From Dysidea avara (Eukaryota > Porifera > Demospongiae > Dictyoceratida > Dysideidae): 64,000 nucleotides of DNA. The stretch spans positions 9,263,277-9,327,276 of the forward strand of contig NC_089281.1 of NCBI RefSeq assembly GCF_963678975.1, in the 5' to 3' direction. The stretch's first letter is position 1. The number at the start of each line of letters is the position of its first letter. Both the position numbers and the translations under genes were made by a program. Of this stretch, positions 39,901-52,500 are shown in pieces. The notes under the pieces were generated by a model that had not been told where the DNA came from, searched no databases, and saw only the letters and a program-made list of their open reading frames with translations.

Positions 39901-42900
39901 AAAACAGATCGTTATGTTTTTCTCATGGATGGCTTGCTTGTTGCCTGTAAACAAGTAAGAAATGTATGGTGTAGTATATTTAGTAGTGTGTGTGCATATG
40001 ACACGCTCACACACACACGTGTAGTGAACATACATGTGAGCTTCAATACACTATATTGTACTTTGCATGTGAGGATCAAAGCAATGCCGCGTATCGTATT
40101 GTCCATACAGTACTAATCAACTGCATAACTGTACTGTATGAGTCATACAGTACAGTTATGTAGCTAATTGGGCAAATACAGTACAGTTATGCACTTAATT
40201 GAGCCAATACAGCACACTTGGGCAAATACAGTACAGTTATGCGGAGAATTTATTTAAGGAATGTTTCATAAACAACACACTGTAAATCGCTAAAACCAGC
40301 CAAACTAATCCTACGAGTTCGTTCTACGGCTAGGAATAGATTGTATAAACACTTACTGATCGTCTGGTCATGAAGCTTTTAAACACGACTTCACTAAGAC
40401 AGCACGATTGATCACGTGCGTGACATTGTAAATCGCTAAAACTAGCCAAACTAATCCTATTAGTTTGTTCTACGACTAGAAATAGATTATATGAACACTT
40501 ACTGATATTCTTATTACCAAAAATCGCAGCAGTTTGAGTACTAGAGAAAATCGCTCCGAGCCAGGCGCGACCAGGAAGTACAATATAACACTTAAAGCAC
40601 CGCCTTGCTTATGTGTACGAAAAATACAGTACTCGGGGGGTGTCTCTTACTGTATTTTCCGTACACACGCATGGCGGTGCTTTAACTCTTACATATATCT
40701 TTAGAATAGCCGAAGATCATCCACAACTAAATTATCGCCAGAGTACAGGTTCAAGGAAAAGATAAGCCTGAAAACAGCAATTCTAACTGACATCGATAGT
40801 AGTGAAGGTTAGTCTATGATCTGCATAATTATGCTTTAGTCTATGATCTACATACACAGTATACACAATTTGACTTATAATATAAGCCTAACAGAAGGAA
40901 GGTATATATATTACACCTGTAGCTATACTAGTGGACATTTAATGCCTACTTCTTTTCTATGATCCCCACTCAAATGTAAAATTTCTCATTGTTCTCTCTC
41001 TCATTTTTTTTGTTTTTGTGTGTGTGTGTATGTTTTGTATTGTGATTTATGACTGGTGAACTGGTGCATACTGCATCAAAAGAAAGAACGGCATCAGACT
41101 TATTAGGCAGTTGTGCGATTGAAAGCTCGTCATAGCTATCAGTTACTGAAAAGCAAGTGGCTATTCTACTTTGTTTTCAGCTTTTCAGCTACTGTGTTTT
41201 TATGATATGCCCGTTTTACAGTATTATAAATAAAAAGAGCAGTATGAGGAGCAGCTCTATAATCAATCCATGCACTACGGAATTAAGACAATTGTTGTGA
41301 TTAAACCCATTGCCATGAATAAACACCTGTAGTGGAGAAAGAAATGGGACATAAAGGAGTGATGCATGTTGCAGTAGTAGGCGAATAGGCACTTCACCAT
41401 GCATATTGACATGTGTATCATACAGTACTGTGCGATACATATGTTGTCTTCTGAGAATAAATCACTACATGGGTTATAATGTTAGGAAAAGAGGTTTTAT
41501 ATACTTTTCATATGCTGAGTGCACCACATTTTTTATATAGAGACTTGAATGTATTTCTGTGTGTATGTACGTGTGTGTGTGAACCATACTACTTATCACT
41601 GAAATGTCTGTGTATACTCTTATGTATCTACATGTACTTATACCCACAAGAATCTGACCAGCGCAGTGCTGTACAGTGGAACCTCTCTCTATTACGGACA
41701 TTTTGGGATCCAGAATTTTCGGCCACTTTTTGCTGTAATATAGAGGTTTTCCTCTTTCAGAGGTAAAAATCTTGCCAAAGCCGTCTAACTGACACAAAGC
41801 AAAGAATTCAGTCAAGGTGGTCATTGGAGGGTCCCCTGGAGCTCAATCCCTAGCAGTGTCCTCAGTGAAATAAACTTGCTGGCCTCCAAGTGCACAGCTA
41901 GTTGTATTAACCATACCTGTTGAGACCAATTTTTTTTTGTCCTTATTATGGAGGTTTTTTCTATTGTGTCCTTAATTTGGGGAGTTTGTTAAGAGAGCTA
42001 GGTTCCACTGTATATTGTGTGTAGGAACACTTTCAGTCTGAGGTTATAGTGTTTGGGCTAGAGGTGGTAATTAAATCATTAAGAAACCTTCACAAATTGT
42101 AGTGATCACAGGTTTCTATGCAAGTAACACCATTCATGCTTTACCGTTTCAGTTCCTCCTTTAAGGATAGGGTTATATTGGTGCTGTTTTGTTGGTTTCA
42201 GATCATCTTAAATTTGCTTTTGAACTTCGTGAAAGAGATCAGCCATCGTTAACTTTCATTGCAAGTTCCCAGCCAGAGAAGATTGAGTGGATGGCTGTAT
42301 TGATTTCATCACTAACTAAGAGGTGTGGCTACTATAGTGTGCACTGGTTGGCTATTGTTATTTCCTGTAGTACTTATGAACGTATGCTGGATGCCAAGTT
42401 ACGAGAAATGGAGCAAAATATTCGTATTGTAATGCCAAAACCCACAGAATACAGGTAACCTTTGTTTTACATGATCTATTTGTATTTTGTGAAGTTGATA
42501 TAAAAGTTGATATAAAGAGTTTATAGTGCAAGTTTCACTATTTTCTTCTACATGAAATCTAGCATGCTGTAATAGAACAATCCATTACACAAACGGAGGG
42601 AAGTAAAACCTCATTAATAGGACCAACTACATGTATGGGACCAAAAATTGGCCTCGATAATCTAAATGAGGTTATGAAGTACACTTTAGCAGTAAATGGA
42701 ACGTATGCCACAAGAGTGAGGTACTAGTAAAGAAGTGACTGCAAAATACCATTTCACATGCTGGTATCTTAGTGGGTACATTTCCATGGTGATGAACGAA
42801 ACTTGGTGTATACCTTTCCATAGGTTAAAATCTCCTGATGTTAATTCTCTAGACAATTTTGCTGATTGTGTTATAGAATTCTGTAAACATAGTAAACGCA

Positions 42901-45900
42901 ACCACATACATGTACTATAGGGCCTTTGTGTTTTGCGAACCCATGATCAACGAAATCAAAAGTGAAAAGGTGACTGTTCTATTAAGTATTATATCAATGG
43001 TTTAATTGTATGTTAATTGAAAAAGCTCTAAATAAACTTAATCTGGATACGAACTAATGTATGCTTATTAGTAGGGCTAAAACGAATATTCTAAATGAAA
43101 GAGAACGAATGTTTTTAGTCAAGAACGAATAATCGAATATTCTATTTACAGTATAATACTGAAATACAGTGTATAGTTATGTGTTATTTCTTATTATTAG
43201 TATTCCAAACATCATAAAAATTTGACATCTTAATAACTCCAGTAGCTAGGTGCATGGCTTTTTAAATGAAGTAGAAGTGTCTGATGTAGCTAGCTACTAG
43301 AGGTGTACCAATAAGGATTTTTCAGTTGTACTGAAATCCAATTAATCTGTACCTAAAAGAGCTGATACTGATTATACTGATCTGATTATTGCATATTCTG
43401 TGAAATTGAACTATAGTAGCTACTGCATGATGCATTGTTCTAATGATTTTTAGTATGAGAGAACAGAAGTGATGTAACTTTTGCTGTATAGCACAACTAT
43501 ATCTGGTTACCTATGGTGGTGTGGCCTCTTTTACACAACTCAGATGATTAGGCACCACAGATATTTTAATACGTGCTCCCTTGTCCGGATTATTCCGTGT
43601 TTTGATTAGTTACCAAGATGGCTGTTATACACAGATTATCAATTTATAGTTTTCCTGTGGTGCAGTTCTTATCTTAAAGTGTAACAGCTACTGTTTTGGG
43701 TAAGAATATTTTATCATTAATAGCAACACTGACACGCGCAGTTGTATGGCTTCTCGTAACTTAGCGTTTTATGGAATTGCAGAGAGACTTTCTATTTGTT
43801 TGTAGTGAGCGAAAAGGTATTTCATTGCTGGTACTCATTTTTCCATGCAAACTACTCGATTCACAGAGCATTTGTAGAGACTGATAAAGATTCCTCATTA
43901 CTAGTGTCTGCCATCCTTTAGCTTCGATGTTTCGAATTGCAAAATTGTTTCGAACGAATTCAAATCGAATACGAATTCGAATATTCGGTGTATTCGTTTT
44001 AGCCCTACTTTTTAGGACCCACTTTGTGTTATTCCAGTTATTGTTCATGATTAGTTTTCTCTGACACACAATTTGGTTGGAGTTAACAATAATTATTGTT
44101 GGGTGTGCTGAAGGTTACATATCTGGTTGCAGCTGCCTGATGGCAATCTTATACATCAGCTTTAGGGAAGTATATGAGTTTACTGGGCGTGGTGAGCTTT
44201 TCTGGGAAGTAGTATACCAACTCCATGATTTATCAGCTTGGAATTTGTGGACTTAAACATTGTAACTATCATTTCTTTTGCAGGTTTGCTGAACCAGATT
44301 CAGACAGTAACATCTTATTTGATAACAGAGAACAAAGAAATACTAACATCAAAGGAGGCACATTGCTTAAGCTTGTAGAGCGATTGACGTACCACAAATA
44401 TGCAAGTTAGTACTGAAATTTTAATGCTTGATGAATGTTTACTGCTATTATAAATTTCTGTTGTGTTTTGATAGATCCATCCTTTGTGAAGACATTTCTA
44501 ACTACACATCAGTCATTTTGCAAACCAGCTGAGCTACTCAATTTGCTTATTGAAAGATATCCTTAAGTTATGTGATATGTAAAATAATACAACAATTTAT
44601 GTGTTAGTGACAGTGCAGCTATGTTGTTTGAAGAAAAAGAAGTATTATTCGGGCTTTTGATAATTAACTAAAACAACTCATGGTCCAGACCACTTTTTCA
44701 GACCATCAAGATACTATAATAGAGCAGTCAGTGTGATACTGAGCAGTGACTATTGCTATTACAAACAGTACGGTAGTACTATTTAAGTAGTGGTCCCCCT
44801 AAAAATATGCTTCCTTCAAAAATCATCCTAGAGACGTCTTATGTAAGTATAATTGCACTACTGTAGCACAAATTTCTCAGAGTGTATGCTTAATTAGGAT
44901 ACTCACAAAGATATAGCCATCATATGCTATTTCAGAACATCTAGTTGATCATCTTAACCCATTGGTACATATAATATCCCAACACCTGAAGAATATGAGG
45001 CTAATGCACATGATCAAATGTTGAGAGAAGGGTTTAAAAGATTTAGACGTCAGTATGCATCACCAATCCAACTACGGTAAGTAATCATTTCTTATATGAT
45101 GCTATTTTATCTCATGCAATAATAAACAGAGTATTAAATGTTCTTCGGCAATGGGTGGAGCATCATTATGCTGACTTTGAACGAGATTCAGCATTACTTA
45201 AGAGCCTCACTGACTTCCTTGCTACAGTAAAGGGCAAGGCATTGAGAAAGTGGATTGATTCCATACACAGAGCACTGCAGAGACAGGTTTGTGTAGAATA
45301 TATACAGACAAAACTTTTAGTGCAAGTTGCTAGATGTTTAGCTGGGTAAATTTTTTGGTTATATAAGCCCTAGTGTGTATTCTGATATTTATTTGTCTTG
45401 ATTTATAGCTTGAAGGTGGGGACGAGGAAAGAAAAAGCACCTGGGCTCAAAACATGGTATGTCAATGTTTTAGTTCTAAATTTATTGTAAAATGTAACAT
45501 AAATTCAGGTTCCACCTCCAGTTGAATGGCATATTACAAAAGTACCGGAAGAATTTAGTTTGATGTCTGTAAGTTTACATGTCTGTAAATTTTAAAAAAG
45601 AAAAGATGAGCTTGTTACTACTTGTATCATTGACACTATTTTATTTGGTGTTTGTACAACACTTTGCTATATGCATTCTTTAGTTGCATCCCCTGGAAAT
45701 TGCAAGGCAATTAACATTAATGGAAGCTAATTATTTTTGGTGAGAGAATAGCATGTTTCTGTATGTATTATTTCAATGCATATGGTATTGCAGGGCTATT
45801 AGACCAAAGGAATTAGTTGGACTAGTGTGGACAAAAGAAGAAAAAGAAAAGACATCACCAAATGTTCTTAGAATAATTCATCACTCGGACAAGGTAAAAT

Positions 45901-48777
45901 TGTATGGTATTGAGTATACTATGCACGTACATCTTTATGGTAGATATCTTTCTGGCTGGCAAAGTCAATAGCGTTCACAGAGAACTTGGAAGAGAGAGTT
46001 GCTGTCGTGTCAAGATGTATTGACATAATGATGGTAAGTGACATGTTTTATTGGCCAGCCTATTATGCTCAAAAATTTACCTATTTTGCTTTTGAGCAGT
46101 GCTAAAAAATCAAGCTTATTATGCTCTAAAGTTATACGATTAAACATCAGTGTTTCCTGACTGCTGTATTAGAGTAATTGACTGCTCTATTAGAGTATCT
46201 AGATCTTATTTCTACAAAGTGTGTGAATATCCAGCCAATAAACAATCATTATATTACTTGTTTTCAGCAGTAATAATTGTGCTTGTTATTTGCTGTCTTT
46301 CTGGCACACCCATTGCACATTTTAATTGAATTTTTGAAAATCGTCACTATTATGCTGGTATAGTGCTTGATGCTTTTGATTACGCCATAATTGAATGTTT
46401 GTAATGTATTTACTTGTACCTTGTGGACCTAATCAGCCTCGATTATGCTGGCATAATCAGCTGGGCCTAAATTAGGCATGAGGCTATTATGTTCCAAAAA
46501 TTGAGCATTATGCTTTAGAGCAGTGCTAAAAAAATCACCCATTATATTTTTGAGAATTGCCCATTATTCTCAAAATTATGCCACCATAATTGGCTAATAA
46601 TGCCAGTTAATAGTTGCATCAGGCTATTTTCATTGATGTTTAAGCTTCAAATAGTCTTGAATTCTTTAGCTGGTTGTTGTGTTAGAGTATATGTGACTGC
46701 TTTATTAGAGTAAATAATATTCAGTGATTGTTAATTTCTGACTGCTCTATTAGAGTATTTCGATCTTTTAACTGAATTGTGCAATCTGCAGATTTCCCTA
46801 CTGTTAAAGCTTTATAGTCACCTCAGAATGCTAGCATAATTCCTGATTCCCACACACCTATTATGCCTGAAAATATGCCAGCATAATCACCACATCCCTA
46901 GCCTAAATTATGTTTACACTTACAAGTAACATGTGCTTGTAGTATAATAATTGTGTTATTGTACAGTAATAGTACTAACAGCTTAAGGCATCAACCCTCC
47001 TTTTGTGACTTAAGACATCTCATTGATCAAACTGCCATCACCATATTATTTCTGAGCTCTGTTGTTTTTTTTGCCACTATTTTAAATCCTTTCTTGTAGA
47101 GATTAGCTATGTTATAGTGTTATGTTTGTTTCAGTGTATCTTTTCTGTATGTATAGGCTATGGAAGAACTTAACAATTTCAATGGAATGCTGGAAGTAGC
47201 TGCTGCACTTGATAATGCTTCAGTGCATAGACTAGAGGCAACATTTAAAGTATGCATACCTATAACATTGTTGGTATCAAACTAACACACACACGCACAC
47301 ACACACTATAGGAACTATCTATTAAAAGAAAACAGGTGTTTGAAGCAGCACGGAATTTAACACAGCGAAAATTTCGAGACTACAAGGAGAAGTTAAGATC
47401 AGTTAATCCACCTTGTGTACCATTTGTTGGTGAGTGAGAACATAGCTAGTTACTGTGAAAAGCTCATATAAATGTTTATCTTCACAGGAATGTACTTGTC
47501 CCATCTCATTTTCATTGAGGAGGGAAACAAGGATTTTATAATCGGAAAACCTGGCATGATAAACTTTAATAAAAGGCTAGTTGAGATTAATGTTAACCTT
47601 TAGCAGTCCAACATGTAAGCATGATACTTTGCAGGAGACTAATTGCTAGTGTGACCGCAGAAATTCAGCAGTATCAGAATGAGCCATACTGCCTTGAAAC
47701 CAATACTGCAATACAAGTGAGTAGGTTTACGTTTGGAAGTACAACTGTTTTTATCTACTTCCTTTTTTAAGTACTGTAAATGCAATAATTTTTGAAGGAC
47801 ATAATTTTTGCAGATTTCATGGTTGCTTGGCTGCCCGTGAAATAGCTCAATGCTATACAATATGTAACCTACATACGTGAAACATGAGTGATCCTTGAAA
47901 ATGTAACCATGAAAATATTTTATCTGTGAAAATTATGTATCTCGAAAATTTGTACGTATACAGTAGTTAACAGTGTGAGTGATTTTGATTACTGCTGCTG
48001 TTGTATATTTAGGAGTTTTTTACAAACTTAGATCCATTTGAGGGTAAAAATAAAAATGACTTCAGTGATTATTTGTATGATAAGTCTAAAGAGATTGAAC
48101 CAAAAAACCAACCACCAGCTAAAAATGTAAGTGGCATGTTTGTAGTACTACATGCCCATGCATGTACCAATGTCTGCTAAATATAGCCACGAAAATACAA
48201 ATATGATTTGAAATCACCTGGCCATAAGCCAAAGAACCAAGCAGGAACTATGTCAAGGTCATCAGTAAAGCCACGGTTTCCATGGTCCATGTCAGAAATG
48301 CCTGCCAATTTGGATTCTCCTCAGACACCATTGTCTCCTAATCCAGATATTGTGAGCAGTCCGAAGGCTCCTCCCCCTCAGCAACAACAACAACATCCAA
48401 GTGACGAAGAAGAAACAACAAGAATATCACAGTCTCCAGAAGAATTAAGAACTGTTACACCACCTCCAGTTCCACCGAGGGATGACTACCATCCGCCACC
48501 CCTGCCACCAAAACCTGCAGTTGATAATCCTCTTCCCTTACCACCAAGAAGTAGATCACCAACACTGGCTCCCAAATTAGACTCTCCTTCAGTGATTATC
48601 AAGAATTCTATACCATTGCCACCAAAGGAACCAGTTGGTATAAACTTGTTGCCATTACCGCCAAAGAGAACTAGTGGTAGTGGTGGTAGACTTTCTGCTC
48701 CATCAATTGTCCCTGAACTTGATACTTCACAAGATAAGGTTCCCCCTCGCCCTCCCAAAGCAAAAATCTCCCAATAA
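24958..48777 (+). CDS. SOS: Son of sevenless, Ras guanine-nucleotide exchange factor
   Basis: Links receptor tyrosine kinases, through Grb2-type adaptors, to Ras at the plasma membrane. Thirty-five exons join in frame to 1228 residues. Exon starts: 24958, 25105, 25555, 26013, 26149, 26674, 33975, 34319, 38018, 38529, 39101, 39251, 39438, 39560, 39716, 39808, 39901, 40705, 42202, 42371, 44284, 44475, 44969, 45130, 45409, 45509, 45684, 45794, 45944, 47157, 47312, 47488, 47635, 48013, 48187. Domain order is that of animal SOS: histone-fold pair (1-195, [14 protein letters not shown]), DH (about 200-445), PH (about 447-565, [14 protein letters not shown]), RasGEF N-module (about 593-750, [15 protein letters not shown]), catalytic RasGEF (about 766-995, [13 protein letters not shown] and [16 protein letters not shown]), and a Pro-rich tail with at least six PxxPx[KR] SH3 ligands (PPVPPR, LPLPPR, PPRPPK). 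One intron is AT-AC type and two use GC donors. Confidence 0.95.
28111..29373. mobile_element. hAT-like element, TAGAGRTGYACYGAT ends
   Basis: The left end TAGAGGTGCACTGAT and the right end ATCGGTACATCTCTA are inverted. Related ends recur at about 30973 (TAGAGATGTCCCGAT) and 43310 (TAGAGGTGTACCAAT). About 1.26 kb; no transposase seen. An inner 13-bp hairpin TTGTAACACGGG lies at 28373-28426, perhaps a nested insertion. The 8-bp duplication is not conserved. Confidence 0.6.
29202..29241. repeat. 40-bp inverted repeat
   Basis: ATTTCGTATGTAGCCC pairs with GGGCTACATATGAAAT around the palindromic centre GGCTAGCT, with one mismatch. Confidence 0.8.
30173..30322. mobile_element. 150-bp MITE
   Basis: The ends are 24-bp inverted repeats reading TTTTCAAYTAGAGTAGGGAC plus CATA. 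The whole element is one small hairpin with an AT-rich loop. A related word (TAGTAGGGACCAC) occurs at 29793. Confidence 0.8.
31873..32731. repeat. Long inverted repeat (fold-back), arms about 355-375 bp
   Basis: The left arm 31873-32226 (starting ACTATTCAGTGGACTGGAC) is repeated in reverse complement at 32358-32731 with modest divergence and small indels. The spacer itself has a shorter inverted pair (TCAGTGCAGGGGCTTA against TAAGCCCCTACACTGA). A G-run flanks the left end. It resembles a fold-back transposon or an inverted duplication; a transcript of SOS intron 6 would fold into a long double-stranded stem. Confidence 0.88.
33549..33676 (+). other. Exon-like open frame inside SOS intron 6
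   Basis: A 128-bp stretch with a good acceptor (TTGTTTAG) and donor (GCAG-GTGCTT) is open in one frame, coding [20 protein letters not shown] and about 22 more residues. It cannot belong to normal SOS coding sequence: inclusion would shift the frame and hit a stop. I do not recognise the peptide. Options are a poison exon, a fragment of a mobile element, or chance. Confidence 0.4.
35100..37340 (+). mobile_element. DIRS-like retroelement fossil with inverted ends
   Basis: Inverted terminal repeats of about 117 bp (35131-35247 and 37185-37302) enclose a gag-like coding part (about 35.28-36.36 kb). The part has a basic, Ser-rich start ([18 protein letters not shown]) and a helical core ([34 protein letters not shown]) of the kind seen in DIRS-type elements of aquatic animals. 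No reverse transcriptase or tyrosine recombinase is recognisable, so it looks internally deleted and broken, with a few breaks in what remains. A piece near 36.97-37.04 kb is repeated inverted at about 37.31-37.39 kb. It lies in SOS intron 8, sense strand. Moderate decay suggests middle age. The family call is from the gag core and inverted ends only. Confidence 0.55.
40122..40235 (+). repeat. TACAGTACAGTTATG repeat cluster
   Basis: Four copies of the phrase (GGGCAA)ATACAGTACAGTTATG or close variants, one opposite a reverse copy (GTACTGTATGAGTCATACAGTAC). It lies in SOS intron 17. Confidence 0.75.
40281..40506 (+). repeat. 80-bp direct duplication
   Basis: Copies at 40281-40360 and 40427-40506 both start TGTAAATCGCTAAAAC and end ACACTTACTGAT with about 10 differences. 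They are separated by 66 bp. Confidence 0.85.
40592..40686. repeat. Inverted repeat, arms about 38 bp
   Basis: TTAAAGCACCGCC plus TGTGTACG and AATACAGTA pair with TACTGTATTTT, CGTACACA and GGCGGTGCTTTAA. It ends 18 bp before SOS exon 18 (40705), so it could affect acceptor choice or simply be a small MITE. Confidence 0.75.
41674..42010. mobile_element. pogo/Tigger-like MITE
   Basis: The ends CAGTGGAACCTCTCT and GGTTCCACTG are inverted and flanked by TA on both sides, the target duplication of Tc1/mariner/pogo elements. CAGTGGAACC is typical of pogo-group ends. A single related end (CAGTGGAACCCC) lies at about 60205. Confidence 0.8.
43072..44007. mobile_element. hAT-type MITE, TAGGGCTAAAACGAATA ends
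   Basis: 17-bp perfect inverted ends (TAGGGCTAAAACGAATA) with flanking 8-mers CTTATTAG and CTTTTTAG, 7 of 8 identical, as expected for an aged hAT insertion. Both ends repeat GAATATTC words. A second element end (TAGAGGTGTACCAAT, about 43310) lies inside, probably a nested insertion. It sits in SOS intron 20. Confidence 0.82.
44557..44968 (+). other. U12-type AT-AC intron in SOS
   Basis: The donor reads ATATCCTT, the exact minor-spliceosome consensus. A branch-site word TCTTAAC lies at 44952-44958 and the intron ends ...GGTAC at 44968. No GT-AG choice restores the conserved reading [15 protein letters not shown], whereas this AT-AC choice does. It sits after residue 660 in the RasGEF N-module. 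Confidence 0.88.
46060..46920. repeat. ATTATGCT-rich repeat with CTCTAWTAGAG motifs, SOS intron 29
   Basis: Phrases such as CCTATTATGCTCAAAAATT and GCATAATC recur and match the interior of the hAT MITE at 2387-2818. It carries five motif copies (pair at 46152-46200, pair at 46680-46712, single at 46739-46760). It looks like two or more decayed, overlapping copies of that family; ends are not clean. Confidence 0.65.
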
Positions 48778-49505
48778 ATTATTTTAAATAATGTATTATA
48801 TGAAATTCGTACACCAGAGTGTATACATGCATGTTCATGATTTTTATTTGTGCATTTGATTAATTGGTCAAAAGAAAAAGATAAGCTTACAATAGTTATG
48901 GGAGGAAATTTTAAAGGTCAGTGGGGAACAATATCCTGGTACTGCATAGAGGGAAACTTTGGCAGGGCTAAACTTCGGCAAATAACAAGCTAAATTGCAT
49001 TTGGCAAATTCAATTTCAATGTTTAGCTATAAAAAGAATAATCGAAGATGCTAATCTGAGTTGTTATATATACAAGCAATTGGCAGATTAAACTGGCAAA
49101 TTTGTAGCAAATTGTCAAAGTTTCCCTCTATACAGTATTTGAGTACTGTGAGACATCTACAGATAGTTGATTACACCTTAGATAGGGATATGCAAAGTGG
49201 AACAAATAAGAAAACTTCTACGTATTTACACAGCATGAATTTATTATCACTGATGTATATGTATCACTCCATCTGCTTCCCTTCACTCTAGTTATTGACA
49301 ATCTTACATGTATATACTAGCAATACAAGTTTGTTAAATATAGCCTGAGGAATCTTTATACTTTACAGTAGCTCATAGTAGATATGTACATGTAGAGAGA
49401 ATATTAAAACAGTTAAAAGCAAACTCTTCTGTACAAATGTTTTTTTTTTGTGACAAGAATACATGTATTACTGTAATATCAAACTCTCACACTTTCATAT
49501 AAAAA
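48778..49505. other. Convergent gap SOS / membrane-protein gene
   Basis: Holds the 3' flanks of both genes. Nothing coding seen; the word TTTGGCA/TTCGGCAAAT recurs three times at 48957-49015. Confidence 0.5.
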
Positions 49506-52500
49506 TCATGCATACACAGCTGCCATAGCAATTCCAACAGAAATCATAATAGTATAGGCCACCACACCAAATACTACTGCAAATATGCGATATCTTTTAG
49601 CCACAGCTGGTGGCTTGTCATCACCCTGTAAAACAAAAAGTCAATAACATACTGTAATGCTTGATGGCTAACCATTCGATAGATGAGATAAGCTATGATC
49701 CCAATAAGAGCAACCAGGATTAATGCCAACAAGATTAGTATGATTATAAGCCCTATAGGGTTATCATTGTCTCCACAGTTACCACAATCCTTGCAATTAT
49801 GATTGCCTTCACAACATGATGTAGTAGGAGGCAGGCAGTTGCAATCACAATCACCGCAGCCACCTCCTGGTGCAGGACCAGGAACATAACAAAAGTAGCA
49901 GCCATAACAAATGAGAATGTCTGGACAGTAGTCATTTCTGTATCTCTGCCTATAACGCTATAAAACATAACATATGTATTGATTAGTGATATTGATTGTA
50001 CACTCCAGTGCTTGGACTAGCTGTACTTCCACACTGGAGCACACACAGGAAATCAGGAGCCCATAAACACCACAAAGTGCCTTGTGGAACTCAGGGCTCC
50101 TGAGGAAATATATACAACATACAAACGCCACATGAGTATAGACACATACGGGCACAGGAAATTTACGCAACCACATTACGAATATACAGACATGCACATG
50201 TAAAACATACAATAAAAATTCAAAACATAGTCATAAAGCTGTAGTGGTAAAGTCAGGTGAGGCAGCAACTTAAAGAACAGGTGAATTTTACACCAGTTTG
50301 ACTGATTGCATGTGACATATGGTTAGTGGATACATGAATTATGCCAGGTTGGTCATGTGTCATAACCACACATAATTACACAACCAAGCATTGATTGAGG
50401 TGCTAATGCAGCTAGGAAAGCAGTGTATTGAAGACTTGTAAGGCCTTTGAACACACTAGTATGAATATACAATCTGTCCTTATGAAATATTAGGAGTTCA
50501 ATTAGTTCCAACATCATGAGATGAATGATGACACAGTGATGAACCTCTTCTGAATCTGTAGGATAAAAGGTAGCAGAACTGGCTGCTATATGATTGGTGA
50601 ATTAAAATAATGACATGTCTTGTACAGATGTCGTTTCTTAATGTGAAACAGGTTTCTCTATTTTTTTTCCTTTTCTGCATATGTAGATTACAAGCTAACC
50701 AATATGCAGGTACAAGTAAGCTAAACAACTACTGCAGATATTTAATTAAGGCATGAGAACTTTATACCATGTACACTATTTGTAATTACCGTATCTTCAG
50801 TAGTTGTAACAGTAGTGTAAGTAGTTGTGGTGGTGGTAGTGGTAGCTCTTGGAGCATTCTGTGGTGGTTGCTGATAAGCATGAAGTCCATACGGCTGTTC
50901 CTCAATGGCACTTAATGGAGGAGCAGTTGGAGCCACTGGTTGTGGTGGTCCTGTATGCACAATACACATGAAGTGGTAGGAACAAATGCCATGAAGATAA
51001 TATCATAGTGTGAAATTTTATGCATAAAACTTCATGTCACCATGAAAACTTGTAACAGATACTTTCATGGCATTAATACTGTACCTCATAAAGTCAATTA
51101 ATACTGTACCTCATGATTTTTTTAATATGAAAATAACAGGATTACTGGTGGCTGATTAAACAAAGAATGTGTGGGTCCATAGGCCAGTCCTAGATAAAAG
51201 ACCCTAAGCTACAGTACAAGTGCAATATCTATGAAATTCAGTCATCCAAAGGCTTGTAGTACAGCACCCAAGTAAAGCAAGGACATTACTACACAGGCTC
51301 ACGAGTAGTAAAACCTCTCTCTAATGGACACTTGCAGCAACAACAAAGATATACGAGTAAAAATGTATGCAACCATCTCTCTCTTTACTTTGAAGAATTT
51401 CACTAACAGCCCGACAGAGCAGCTAACAGACATTAGGCCATCGTTATTATATTCCTTGTTTCCCGTCACCACCTGCATCAAATTTTAGGTAGCCACACCA
51501 AATTTTAATTATTTGATTATAGATCACGTGAATGCACTATTTCATGAGGCACAGAATGACTGAGTGCCAAGGTAGAGGTATTAACTGTGTATATAAAAGG
51601 TAACTAAAGGGTTGGAGTCATTCCAATCTTGCTCAACAAGAAGCCTGGGGACACAGTCTTTGCACCTTTCAAGATCGAGATACTCTAATATAGCAGTCAC
51701 ATACTCAAATAATAAGAGTCAACTGTATAATTACTAATCAATCACCTCCCGCTCGCATAAGTTTTTGCTCAACTAAGTGATGGCGAACAAGCAATATAAT
51801 AATGATGGCCTTAGTGATATTGATATCATGACAGTTCACAAGATCAACATTGTATGCAGTGATAGTGTTTAAAAACAACACCACATATTAAATCTGTACA
51901 GTACAAATACTCCCTACATTTGCAAAATTTTTGTTTCCAATCTGCAAAATTTTCTGCCTGAATATTTGTAGCTCAATCAAAATGATCCTTAAACACATAA
52001 AAGATCCTGAAGAAGCCACAATTTCCTCCCTTGAAATTTTGGATGATCCATTGTGCTTTGTTTTCAGCTATTTCTGCCCATTACAAATGAAGAACAGCAC
52101 AAGAAATGTCTCTACAATCAATTCAGTCGCTACACAAAATATAGGTGATAGCTATTCAACGCAGCCATTGAGAACTGGGACACAAAGGAGGAGAAAAGGG
52201 GAGTCCATGATGGGTGTATTGTACGTACTGCGGTTGGCAAAAAGGAATGTCTCTGGACAAAGTGACATCGAACAGTGAAGAAATAAAGCCCGTAGCCTTA
52301 TCCATTGTCGAGTTATGCTTGGCTGGAGGCATCAGCTAATCACCTGGTGGCCTGGTGTCAACTGTGGAAACCCAGCTGTAACATCAATGGGTACCTGGTG
52401 TTTACTGGGGAAGCGAATGCCCCAACTGTCCTTGTCTCGTTTGGCGGTGTTTGGGTCGTTGTGAAACTTTGGGTTTCACGACCTCTCTCTGTGAGACCTG

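Noticed and set aside
48486-48758. Minus-strand Gly-rich open frame
   Set aside because: It is the antisense of the SOS proline-rich tail.
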